Part shown: piece by piece, positions 1 through 6,735 of the stretch
Layout: each line of letters starts with the position of its first letter
Numbering within the stretch: the first letter of the stretch is position 1
Assembly: GCA_023251595.1 (NCBI GenBank)
Contig: JAHEYM010000170.1
Coordinates: forward strand, 1-7,635
From: Bacteroidota bacterium
GTDB taxonomy: Bacteria; Bacteroidota; Bacteroidia; AKYH767-A; JABDAW01
Direction of reading: 5' to 3'
Length of the DNA stretch: 7,635 nt
Notes under the pieces: generated by a model
The model's database searches: none
What the model saw: the letters and a program-made list of their open reading frames with translations, nothing else
Told to the model about the DNA's origin: nothing
Made by a program: the position numbers and the translations under genes

Positions 1-52
1 AAAAAATATTTTGTGAAATTTCATAATATATTATATATTTGCAAATTATAAA

Positions 53-74
53 CAGCTCATAGCTCATAGCTCAC
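53..74. repeat. Heptamer tandem repeat AGCTCAT x3
   Basis: Two exact copies of AGCTCAT (54-60, 61-67) and a third ending in C (68-74) lie in tandem. The array begins 5 bp beyond the stop codon of the aminotransferase gene, which ends at 80 on the minus strand. The preceding 50 bp are almost pure A/T, with short palindromes (TGAAATTTCA at 14-23, ATTTGCAAAT at 37-46), and contain no gene. No hairpin with a T-run typical of an intrinsic terminator is seen. Confidence 0.8.
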
Positions 75-79
75 ACCTT

Positions 80-1414
80 TTACCTGCACTCCTTGTCTGA
101 AATTAAGAGAGCTTCTGAAATTATCTTCACTCCTTCTTCAATTTGTTCTTCATTGATTGTAAGTGGTGGTGCTGTAAATATATAGTTCCATCGAACGAAA
201 GTGTACATGCCGAGTTCTCTGATTTTCGCTGCGACTTTATTCATCACTTCCATTTCCTTCCCTTTTCCGTTGAATGGAGCCATCGGTTCTCTTGATTGCC
301 TGTTTTTCACTAGCTCAAGACAACCCAATAATCCGGTATTACGGAATTCCCCAATCGAAGGATGAATCCGTTTCAACACTTCCATTTTGACCTCCAATAA
401 TTTACCCATTTTGGAAGCATTTTCAATCAAATTTTCTTTCTCATAAACATCAATTACAGCCAAAGCCGCAGCGCAGGAAACGGGATGTGCAGAATATGTT
501 AATCCCAACCATAATATATTTTCATCGAAATGTTTCGCGATTTTATCCGTCACAATAATTCCGCCCAAAGGAAGATAACCCGACGTAATTCCTTTTGCCA
601 TCACAATCATGTCAGGAACCACCCCGCTATGATCGACACCGAACCATTTACCGGTTCTTCCAAATCCGCTCATCACTTCATCAGAGATCAGTAGTATATT
701 ATATTTATCTGCTAATAACCTTAATTTATGCCAATAATCCGGCGGATATTTCATACATCCAGATGAACCACTTTCGCCTTCCATTAATATTGCTGCAATA
801 TTTTCCGCACCCTCAAATTCAATTACTCTTTCTACATGATCTACACATTCGCGTTTGCAACTTTCGATTTTTTGTGACCATGGACAGCGATAACAATACG
901 GGTCTTCAACATGAACAAATCCCGGAGCCTGCTGTGAATCGACAGCAAGTTTTCTTGGATCTCCGCCTGCCGACATCGCACCGTAAGATGCACCATGAAA
1001 AGAGCGATATCTGCATATAATTTTATGCTTTCCTGTATATAACCGCGCCATTTTGATTGCATGATCAATCGAGTCCGCACCACTCAGCGTGAAAAATGTT
1101 TTGGTCAAGTTACCGGGTGAAATTTCTGCGAGTTTTTTCCCCAACTCACCACGTACATCTGTACAGGAAGATGGAGTTACATAACTAACTTTTTTCATCT
1201 GTTCTGTAACTGCATCCAAAACTTTAGGGTGACCGTGACCGATATTGACATTCATCAATTGTGAAGAAAAATCGAGATATCGTTTTCCATTGTAATCGTA
1301 TATATATACACCTTCCGCTTTTTCTATGCAAAGCGGATTAAGTCCCGTTTGTTTTGACCAGGAAAATAAAGTGTAATCCAGATTGTTTTTGATAATATCT
1401 TCTCTATTTTTCAT
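80..1414 (-). CDS. Class III PLP-dependent aminotransferase (probable omega-amino acid:pyruvate/2-oxoglutarate type)
   Basis: The 444-residue product is a full-length fold-type I, class III (ornithine/beta-alanine/taurine type) aminotransferase, probably cytosolic. The N-terminal part has the usual substrate-side region ending in NIGHGHP (57-63). The PLP-binding half shows LSGADSIDHAIKMAR (110-124), RYRSFHGA (135-142), the cofactor-ring aspartate in SDEVMSGFGRTG (D245) and the Schiff-base lysine in MAKGITSGYLPLGG (K274). Four cysteines (C174, C177, C186, C190) form a CxxC...CxxxC patch after RYRSFHGA; similar Cys-containing inserts occur in some relatives. The exact amino donor cannot be read from sequence: beta-alanine, 3-aminoisobutyrate, taurine or a diamine are all possible. 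The CoA-acylating semialdehyde dehydrogenase 90 bp upstream on the same strand favours beta-alanine or 3-aminoisobutyrate breakdown. The ATG at 1414 has no Shine-Dalgarno sequence. No separate promoter was recognised in the 90-bp gap, so co-transcription with the upstream gene is likely. Confidence 0.93.
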   Translation of the reverse strand: MKNREDIIKNNLDYTLFSWSKQTGLNPLCIEKAEGVYIYDYNGKRYLDFSSQLMNVNIGHGHPKVLDAVTEQMKKVSYVTPSSCTDVRGELGKKLAEISPGNLTKTFFTLSGADSIDHAIKMARLYTGKHKIICRYRSFHGASYGAMSAGGDPRKLAVDSQQAPGFVHVEDPYCYRCPWSQKIESCKRECVDHVERVIEFEGAENIAAILMEGESGSSGCMKYPPDYWHKLRLLADKYNILLISDEVMSGFGRTGKWFGVDHSGVVPDMIVMAKGITSGYLPLGGIIVTDKIAKHFDENILWLGLTYSAHPVSCAAALAVIDVYEKENLIENASKMGKLLEVKMEVLKRIHPSIGEFRNTGLLGCLELVKNRQSREPMAPFNGKGKEMEVMNKVAAKIRELGMYTFVRWNYIFTAPPLTINEEQIEEGVKIISEALLISDKECR

Positions 1415-1460
1415 ATCGTTTTTTGCAATTTTGCGTGACTCCCTTGCTGTTTATTTTTCT

Positions 1461-1486
1461 CACTGATCGCACTGATTTTCACAGAT
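1461..1486. repeat. Degenerate 9-10 nt repeat (CACTGAT word) in the operon gap
   Basis: Three related words, CACTGAT (1461-1467), CACTGAT (1470-1476) and CACAGAT (1480-1486), are spaced 9 and 10 nt apart. They lie between the dehydrogenase stop (1505-1507, minus strand) and the aminotransferase start. On the minus strand they read ATCTGTG, ATCAGTG, ATCAGTG. They do not form a strong hairpin. Confidence 0.55.
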
Positions 1487-1504
1487 AATATAATTTATTA
1501 TTGC

Positions 1505-2977
1505 TTAGCTCATCCAATTTGTTTTTGATTCGGGATTCCATTTGATTGTTGTCTTCTTCAACCGTGTCCATAAATCGATGGAACTATTCCCTGTAATATC
1601 TCCAACTCCAAATTTACTTTCATTCCAACCGCCAAAAGAAAATGGCTCGCGCGGAACGGGCACTCCGATATTCACACCGATCATTCCTGCCTCTGCATGA
1701 TCAAGCACGTAACGAGCAGCAGCGCCGTTTTGCGTGAAGACAGACGCAGCGTTTCCATAAGGATTTCTGTTTTCAATCTGCATTGCTTCTTCCATATTAT
1801 TCACGCGAATAATGGCTACAACCGGACCAAAAACTTCTTCCGAGGCTATTTTCATATCCGGCGTCACAAGATCGATAATTGTTGGACCGACATAAAATCC
1901 ATCTTCTTTTCCTAATACTTTATAATTTCTTCCATCAACTAAAATCTTCGCACCTGCTTTTTCTGCTTCAGTTATATATCTTTCAATTCTTTCTTTCGAT
2001 TCTTTAGAAATAACTGCACCGAGATTTTTTCCAGGAATAATTTTTCGTGCTTCATCACATAATTTTTGAATAATATGATCGACATTTCCAACTGCAACCA
2101 TCGCAGAAGCAGCCATACATCTTTGTCCTGCACAACCCGTAACCGATGCCGCAACATTCGACGCAGTCATTTCCGGATTTGCATCCGGAAGTACTAGTAA
2201 ATGGTTTTTCGCACCACCAAGACACAATGCACGCTTAAAATTTGAAGTTGCAAGTGAATAAACGATTTTTGCAACTTTGGTTGATCCGACAAAGGAGACT
2301 GCTGCAATTCCCTGATGTTTGCAGATTGCTTCAACAATCCGACTATCCCCATTCACGATACTCAGCACACCATCCGGTAGTCCCGATTCTTTGAGAAGAC
2401 GAGCAATCCACATCGAGCTTAGCGGAACTTTTTCACTTGGTTTAAGAATCATGCAATTTCCAAGTGCAATCGCATTTGGAAGTGTCCAGTTGGGCACCAT
2501 CAGCGGAAAATTAAATGGAACGATCGAGGCCACAATGCCGACGGGAAAACGATCTATGCGACATTCAACGCCCCGACTAACTTCCAGAATTTCTCCCTGA
2601 ATGAGTTGAGGAAGCGAGCATGCAAACTCAGTTAATTCAATGCTTTTATCCACTTCAGCGATTGCTTCTTCAATTGTTTTTCCATTTTCATGATGAATGA
2701 GTTCCGCAAGCTCCTTCGAGTGTTTTTTCAAAAGTTCCCGATAATTGAAAAATATCTGAACGCGGTCTTTAATTGTCCATTTCGACCAGGAAGAAAATGC
2801 CTTTTGCGCAGATACGACGGCGAGATTTAATTCGACTTCACCCGAAAGCTGAACTTGTGAAATGACTTCACCATCAAGTGGTGAAACAACATCAAGACTT
2901 GCAAGACCTTTGCTATCACTGAATTTTCCATCAATAAAATCACAGGCATTCGGGTATCTTAAGATTGCTGTACTCAT
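1505..2977 (-). CDS. mmsA: CoA-acylating methylmalonate/malonate-semialdehyde dehydrogenase
   Basis: The product (490 residues from the ATG at 2977) belongs to the aldehyde dehydrogenase superfamily, MmsA/IolA subgroup. These enzymes oxidise (methyl)malonate semialdehyde with NAD and CoA to propionyl- or acetyl-CoA plus CO2. Seen here: the Rossmann-type segment PFNFPLMVP (154-162), ILKPSEKVPLS (177-187), FVGSTKVA (229-236), LGGAKNHLLVLPDA (253-266), the catalytic cysteine in GQRCMA (C287) with the subgroup's preceding arginine (R286), and EEVFGPV (380-386). The usual ALDH general-base glutamate (ELGG) is absent: the site reads CLGG, as expected for CoA-acylating members, which typically lack that Glu. 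The reading frame is open to a TTG at 3010, but that codon lies inside the promoter -7 box, so the ATG at 2977 is preferred. It is the first gene of a likely operon with the aminotransferase. Substrate preference (malonate versus methylmalonate semialdehyde) is inferred only. Confidence 0.93.
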   Translation of the reverse strand: MSTAILRYPNACDFIDGKFSDSKGLASLDVVSPLDGEVISQVQLSGEVELNLAVVSAQKAFSSWSKWTIKDRVQIFFNYRELLKKHSKELAELIHHENGKTIEEAIAEVDKSIELTEFACSLPQLIQGEILEVSRGVECRIDRFPVGIVASIVPFNFPLMVPNWTLPNAIALGNCMILKPSEKVPLSSMWIARLLKESGLPDGVLSIVNGDSRIVEAICKHQGIAAVSFVGSTKVAKIVYSLATSNFKRALCLGGAKNHLLVLPDANPEMTASNVAASVTGCAGQRCMAASAMVAVGNVDHIIQKLCDEARKIIPGKNLGAVISKESKERIERYITEAEKAGAKILVDGRNYKVLGKEDGFYVGPTIIDLVTPDMKIASEEVFGPVVAIIRVNNMEEAMQIENRNPYGNAASVFTQNGAAARYVLDHAEAGMIGVNIGVPVPREPFSFGGWNESKFGVGDITGNSSIDLWTRLKKTTIKWNPESKTNWMS

Positions 2978-3007
2978 GGTTGAAGAGTTTAAGATCAAAG
3001 GTTGAAA

Positions 3008-3040
3008 CAAACATAAGCACTATACTGCTCTTCTACAACA
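3008..3040 (-). promoter_or_regulatory. Candidate Bacteroidota-type promoter for the dehydrogenase operon
   Basis: On the minus strand TGTTG (3036-3040), a -33-like element, is followed after 20 nt by TATGTTTG (3008-3015). This matches the Bacteroidota -7 consensus TAnnTTTG exactly. Transcription would start near 3001, giving a leader of about 25 nt to the ATG at 2977. The spacing and position are right, but such matches occur by chance in AT-rich DNA, so this is a moderate call. Confidence 0.45.
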
Positions 3041-3130
3041 TTTTGAAAAAAAAATTAGGTGTAATTTCTGTACAAACATGCATAGAAACATTGATAACCC
3101 TCCTAAATTTTATTAAATTACAATAAGTTT

Positions 3131-3284
3131 CCTCACAATAAATTGTCAATTTCCTCACAACAAATTGTCAATTTCCTCACAACAAATTGTCAATTTCCTC
3201 ACAATAAATTGTCAATTTCCTCACAACAAATTGTCAATTTCCTCACAACAAATTGTCAATTTCCTCACAACAAATTGTCAATTT
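3131..3284. repeat. Seven tandem 22-bp units, each with a 13-bp palindrome
   Basis: Seven contiguous 22-nt units start at 3131, 3153, 3175, 3197, 3219, 3241 and 3263. Each unit is CCTCACAAY followed by the palindrome AAATTGTCAATTT (6-bp arms around one T). The only variation is one base, T in units 1 and 4 and C in the others. A decayed partial copy may precede the array (about 3115-3130), and CCT at 3285 begins an eighth copy that immediately diverges. There are no spacers, so it is not a CRISPR. The array lies between the divergent dehydrogenase and membrane-protein genes. A 22-bp period is about two helical turns, so all palindromes would face roughly the same side of the DNA. In RNA the hairpin would be weak because the loop is too short. 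Confidence 0.93.
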
Positions 3285-3420
3285 CCTAAGTAATATTCTA
3301 AGAATTTATTCGAAATTATTATATGATTAATATGCGAAATTTTCACTTCATTTTCGCAAAAATATAGAAGTTCAAGATTCCAATAATTCTTTCTTCCTTT
3401 GCATCATATTATTTCCAATC
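3285..3420. other. AT-rich leader region upstream of the membrane-protein gene
   Basis: These 136 bp contain no gene and no clear TAnnTTTG promoter. The only structure seen is a modest inverted repeat, GCGAAA (3334-3339) and TTTCGC (3352-3357), with a 12-nt loop. The promoter for the plus-strand genes presumably lies here or in the adjoining repeat array, but I cannot point to it. Confidence 0.4.
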
Positions 3421-3876
3421 ATGACAGCCACAAAAACTGCACTTCCATTACAATTGAAATTCTCAATGCTTTTCATGTTTTTTGGAATCATATCCTCTGT
3501 TCTGACCATCATTCACCCCTTTATTATTTTTGGTCTCAACGAAATTGTTGGAACCGGTGCAATTCTCTATTCATGCGTGACGGCTTCAATTCTTATTTCT
3601 TGCATCATAGGGATTTTTTTACGGTTGAAATGGGCACAAATCCTCAGCATTTTATACTATTCACTCAACATGATTATCCTAATTTTTAATTACATCTGTT
3701 TCTCGAGAGAAAAAACGCTTATTCTGGAATTAAAGAAAAACTACTTTGTTAACGATGCAGCAAAATTCACCATGAAATCTGTAACGATGGCGGAGGTCTT
3801 CGCCCTCATTCTCGGACTCTTTTTTGGCTTTTTCGTGATCAGGAGTTGTTTTCGACATAAACATATTTTCATCTAA
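3421..3876 (+). CDS. Small integral membrane protein of unknown function
   Basis: This 151-residue protein is very hydrophobic, with about four predicted membrane segments near residues 14-38, 43-67, 72-93 and 123-143. A charged stretch (SREKTLILELKK, 95-106) lies between segments 3 and 4, and the tail is basic (RSCFRHKH). I see no catalytic motif and do not recognise the family. The frame is preferred over an overlapping plus-strand frame starting at 3399 because it gives a coherent membrane-protein pattern and a longer product. It ends 35 bp before the vWA gene on the same strand, so the two are probably co-transcribed, which suggests but does not prove a shared role at the envelope. There is no obvious ribosome binding site at the ATG. 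Confidence 0.7.
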   Translation: MTATKTALPLQLKFSMLFMFFGIISSVLTIIHPFIIFGLNEIVGTGAILYSCVTASILISCIIGIFLRLKWAQILSILYYSLNMIILIFNYICFSREKTLILELKKNYFVNDAAKFTMKSVTMAEVFALILGLFFGFFVIRSCFRHKHIFI

Positions 3877-3911
3877 TAATTCTACATGCTTTCTGCGTTG
3901 TAACTCCGAAT

Positions 3912-5255
3912 ATGCGAATAACCTTTCTCCTCTTTCTTTCTTTTTTGTTGAATATGTTTCAGACATTTTCTCAAACCACTGCGCGTCATGTGATGTTTGA
4001 AGCCGATACGCTGAATCATCCTAAAGATCACGAGGCATTTGAAGAAATTTTTGAGAGCAAATTTGTGGTGAAATATGTCGCTGATACAATCCGAAATCAA
4101 GTTACACTCACCAACGGTTATGCTGAATATAAAATTAAAAATCGGGAGGCGTGGAATAATGCCGATAAGAAAAAACAGGCCTATGAAATAGACGTAGTTT
4201 TCACCCATTTCCCTGTAAAAAAAGATTTTTGGCTTACGAATTATTATGAACTTCTTGCAAATCGTCTGAAGGAACTTTTCAATATTGATCCTGAGTTGAA
4301 CGATGATCGCATCGAATGGAAAATGATTTTGCAGACCGCCTGCGATGATGAGTTATCTGCCAGTCAGATGTTTCATGGTATAATTATCAAATATAAAGAG
4401 GGACCATTTCTACCACCGAAAAACACGCCTAAAAATACCACCATCACCCAAGTCAAATTGCCTGACAGTTTGCTCGCAAGACTTCAACCTCAAAAAGTTC
4501 CAATCGACTCGGGGACACTCATGTTGATGGAACAGAAAGTCAAATTATTTATGAAGAAAACGGGAGGCACTGGCGATAACACGGTTTTCACGATATTCGA
4601 AAGAAATAAGGACTGGAAGAATATTCTTGTTGTGATGGATTGGACAGGCAGTATGTATCCATATGGAAGTCAGGCAATTCTTTGGCATCTGATGAATTAC
4701 TATCAGGGACAAAATCAGATTCTGAATTTCGTTTTTTTCAACGATGGTGGTCATAAAGCTGATAAACAGAAAGTGATCGGTAAAACAGGAGGAATTTACT
4801 TGGGAGTTGCTGATAACTTTGAATATTTGTTGAAGATGATGGAGAAGGTAATGCATGATGGTGATGGAGGTGATCTTCAGGAAAATGATATCGAGGCAAT
4901 CCTGAGAGGATCTCAAAAAGTGAAAAATTTTGGCGACCTCGTTCTAATTGCCGATAACACAAGCGGGATGAGAGATTACAAACTCATTAAGGATTTGAAA
5001 AATCCTGTACACATTATCCTTTGCGGAAAACTGTGTGCGCTGAATCCCCAATATGTCAACATCGCTTATCGAACTGGCGGCTCACTTCACACACTTAAAA
5101 ATGACTATTATGATCTGAAGGCAATGGTGAAAAATGGAAAACTCATCCTCGACGATTATCAATATGAGTTGACAAAAGATGACTGGTTGAAACCCATCGT
5201 TCCCAGAACACGAACTTTTTGCGAACCCTTGAATTGGCCGTGGAAACCGAGGTAG
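3912..5255 (+). CDS. Secreted/periplasmic vWA-domain protein, uncharacterised
   Basis: The product has 447 residues. Residues 1-20 form a Sec signal peptide (basic start, hydrophobic core, likely cleavage after TFS-20 before QTT). Residues 21-160 form a domain without a recognised name, with VVFTHFPVKKDFW (95-107) and a segment around ELFNIDPELNDDRIEW (121-136). A proline/threonine-rich linker follows (about 163-185). The vWA-like domain begins near 235: ILVVMDWTGSMYPYG (238-252) carries a metal-site motif D243-x-T245-x-S247, a DxTxS variant of the classical DxSxS. GDGGDLQENDIEAI (317-330) and LVLIADNTSG (343-352, D348) look like the later metal-site loops. A near-C-terminal segment, PVHIILCG (365-372) to NPQYVNIAYRTGGSLHTL (378-395), completes the fold. 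From memory, similar uncharacterised proteins occur in other Bacteroidota. No lipobox cysteine or C-terminal sorting domain is seen, so periplasmic or released location is inferred. It follows a membrane-protein gene. The stop codon TAG at 5253 is the first base triplet of a heptad repeat. Confidence 0.88.
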   Translation: MRITFLLFLSFLLNMFQTFSQTTARHVMFEADTLNHPKDHEAFEEIFESKFVVKYVADTIRNQVTLTNGYAEYKIKNREAWNNADKKKQAYEIDVVFTHFPVKKDFWLTNYYELLANRLKELFNIDPELNDDRIEWKMILQTACDDELSASQMFHGIIIKYKEGPFLPPKNTPKNTTITQVKLPDSLLARLQPQKVPIDSGTLMLMEQKVKLFMKKTGGTGDNTVFTIFERNKDWKNILVVMDWTGSMYPYGSQAILWHLMNYYQGQNQILNFVFFNDGGHKADKQKVIGKTGGIYLGVADNFEYLLKMMEKVMHDGDGGDLQENDIEAILRGSQKVKNFGDLVLIADNTSGMRDYKLIKDLKNPVHIILCGKLCALNPQYVNIAYRTGGSLHTLKNDYYDLKAMVKNGKLILDDYQYELTKDDWLKPIVPRTRTFCEPLNWPWKPR

Positions 5256-5352
5256 TGAATAGTGAATAATGAATAGAGAACAGAGAACAAATCACTGACG
5301 AGCGATCACTGACCACTAACCACTAACACCTAACCCCTAACCTAACCCCTAA
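5253..5352. repeat. Heptad-periodic drifting repeat between convergent stop codons
   Basis: From the TAG stop of the vWA gene the sequence can be cut into 13 successive 7-mers (5253-5343) that change gradually: TAGTGAA (5253, 5260), TAATGAA (5267), TAGAGAA (5274), CAGAGAA (5281), then CTGACGA (5295), CTGACCA (5309), CTAACCA (5316), CTAACCC (5330). Position 3 is a purine and position 4 is A or T in most units. The 3' part also contains a 12-mer duplication, CCTAACCCCTAA (5329-5340 and 5341-5352). The octamer ATCACTGA occurs twice, 14 nt apart (5291, 5305). The array ends in the final codons and stop of cinA (5342-5344, minus strand). No hairpin or T-run terminator is visible between these convergent genes. 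Confidence 0.8.
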
Positions 5353-6583
5353 TCAACAGTTTCCTCAACATATTCAACCCTTCCTGCCCAGCGCGGATGA
5401 TATTATGATCGCGACGATTTCCGAACAAAAACTTTTTAGAAAAATATTGTTCTTTAAAAGAAGCTGCTATCCAAACAGTACCAATCGGTTTGTCAGGTGT
5501 AGCACCACCTGGACCTGCAATTCCTGAGATAGAAATGCTACAATCTGAGCTGAGTAAGGTCTTGACATTTTTCGCCATTTCCAATACCACTTCCTCACTG
5601 ACAGCACCGTACTTTAAGAGCATGTCATGCGGAACAAGAAGAACCTGTTCCTTCACATCATAAGAATAGGCAATGATTGAACCCCGATAGTAAGCAGAAC
5701 TTCCGGGAACAGATGTGATTAAATGCGACAGATATCCGCCAGTGCAACTCTCGGCAGTAGCAAGAGAAAGTTTTTTTTCAAGCATCAATTTTTGTACTAC
5801 TTCTTGAAGCGTATCTGTCTCATAACCATAGATGTAATGACATATTAATTCATGTAACACATTAAGGTTACTTTTTAATAGCTGCTTTAATTCATGTTCA
5901 ACGTTTCCAACGGCAGTCAGACGGAGGCGAACTCTTCCTATATCGGGCAAGTAGGCGAGTTTTATATTCGGGGGAAGTTTGTTTTCCCAATCAGCAATTT
6001 TCTCTGCAAGAAATGATTCTCCGATTCCTTGAGTGAGAATCGTGCGGTGTAAAACACAGACATTTTTCACCCGCTCCTTTAATTTTGGAAGAACGAAAGA
6101 AGTCATGATATCTTTCATCTCGAAAGGGACTCCGGGCATGGAGACGTAAATTTTTCCGTTCTCTTCGAACCACATCCCTGGAGCCGTTCCTGATTTATTA
6201 GCAATCGGAATACAATTCGCCGGGACTTCTGCCTGCTTATGGTTTAATTCATTCACAGCGAGTCCACGTTTTGAGAAAAGTTCATTAATATGGTTGAAGC
6301 TTGCATCATCAAAAACCAGAGATGTTCCGAAATATTCGCACAATGTTTCTTTGGTAATGTCGTCGTTCGTCGGTCCAAGTCCACCAGTCATTAGGATTAT
6401 ATCTGCCCTTCCCTCAGCTTCTTTAATTGCATTTTTGATATGTTGACGCTCGTCGGAAACCGATGATATCTGTTTCACACGAACCCCGATAAGGTTAAGT
6501 TGTTCAGCCATCCATGCCGAATTTGTATCGACAACTTGTCCGATTAAAAGTTCGTCGCCGATGGTAATAATTTCACAAAACAT
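5342..6583 (-). CDS. cinA: CinA family protein (MoCF-like domain plus NMN deamidase domain)
   Basis: This 413-residue protein has the normal two-domain length for CinA. Residues 1-165 are the MoCF/COG1058 domain: EIITIGDELLIGQVVDTNS (4-22), MTGGLGPTNDDITKE (65-79) and MPGVPFEMKDIM (149-160). A middle domain follows. Residues about 255-413 are the CinA C-terminal (PncC) domain with LATAESCTGGYLS (274-286), ISGIAGPGG (352-360), PIGTVWIA (366-373) and FGNRRDHNIIRA (387-398). In characterised members the C-terminal domain deamidates nicotinamide mononucleotide to nicotinate mononucleotide in pyridine nucleotide salvage, and the N-terminal domain has ADP-ribose pyrophosphatase activity. All key motifs are present, so both activities are plausible here. 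The name reflects competence-linked regulation in some species, and nothing here shows competence. The ATG at 6583 precedes the first conserved strand directly. The last residues (IRG) and the stop are encoded within the drifting repeat. The gene is convergent with the vWA gene and divergent from the SRPBCC gene. Confidence 0.96.
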   Translation of the reverse strand: MFCEIITIGDELLIGQVVDTNSAWMAEQLNLIGVRVKQISSVSDERQHIKNAIKEAEGRADIILMTGGLGPTNDDITKETLCEYFGTSLVFDDASFNHINELFSKRGLAVNELNHKQAEVPANCIPIANKSGTAPGMWFEENGKIYVSMPGVPFEMKDIMTSFVLPKLKERVKNVCVLHRTILTQGIGESFLAEKIADWENKLPPNIKLAYLPDIGRVRLRLTAVGNVEHELKQLLKSNLNVLHELICHYIYGYETDTLQEVVQKLMLEKKLSLATAESCTGGYLSHLITSVPGSSAYYRGSIIAYSYDVKEQVLLVPHDMLLKYGAVSEEVVLEMAKNVKTLLSSDCSISISGIAGPGGATPDKPIGTVWIAASFKEQYFSKKFLFGNRRDHNIIRAGQEGLNMLRKLLIRG

Positions 6584-6735
6584 TGCTAAAAATTTACACT
6601 TTTATCTGCAACGAAGGTAGATAAGAAATGGTGAAGAAAGAGCACTTGAAAAACTGCGAAAAAACAAATTAAAAAAAAGTGAAATATTATTTGACTTTCG
6701 CTTTTGGTATCTCTATCTTCAAACCGCTAAATTTT

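Noticed and set aside
595..1083. Overlapping open frames on either strand inside the aminotransferase gene
   Set aside because: They are shadows of a clearly conserved gene and the translations show no recognisable domain.
3131..3284. CRISPR array
   Set aside because: The 22-bp units are directly adjacent with no variable spacers, and no cas gene is present.
3399..3689. Alternative plus-strand frame overlapping the membrane-protein gene
   Set aside because: It is shorter and rich in His and Asn without coherent segments, whereas the 3421 frame gives a sensible membrane protein.
3882..4208. Minus-strand frame with a hydrophobic start, antisense to the vWA gene
   Set aside because: It lies opposite the signal-peptide and N-terminal region of a well-supported gene and resembles no known family.
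4545..4962. Minus-strand frames inside the vWA gene
   Set aside because: They are antisense to the conserved vWA motifs and their translations look like random sequence.
5323..5352. Telomere-like CCCTAA repeats
   Set aside because: Only a short stretch resembles it, it is the end of a drifting heptad series between two bacterial genes, and the sequence continues on both sides.
6679..6735. GTG start adding 19 residues to the SRPBCC protein
   Set aside because: The extension lacks family similarity and contains promoter-like sequence. ATG at 6736 or 6742 fits the normal N-terminus.
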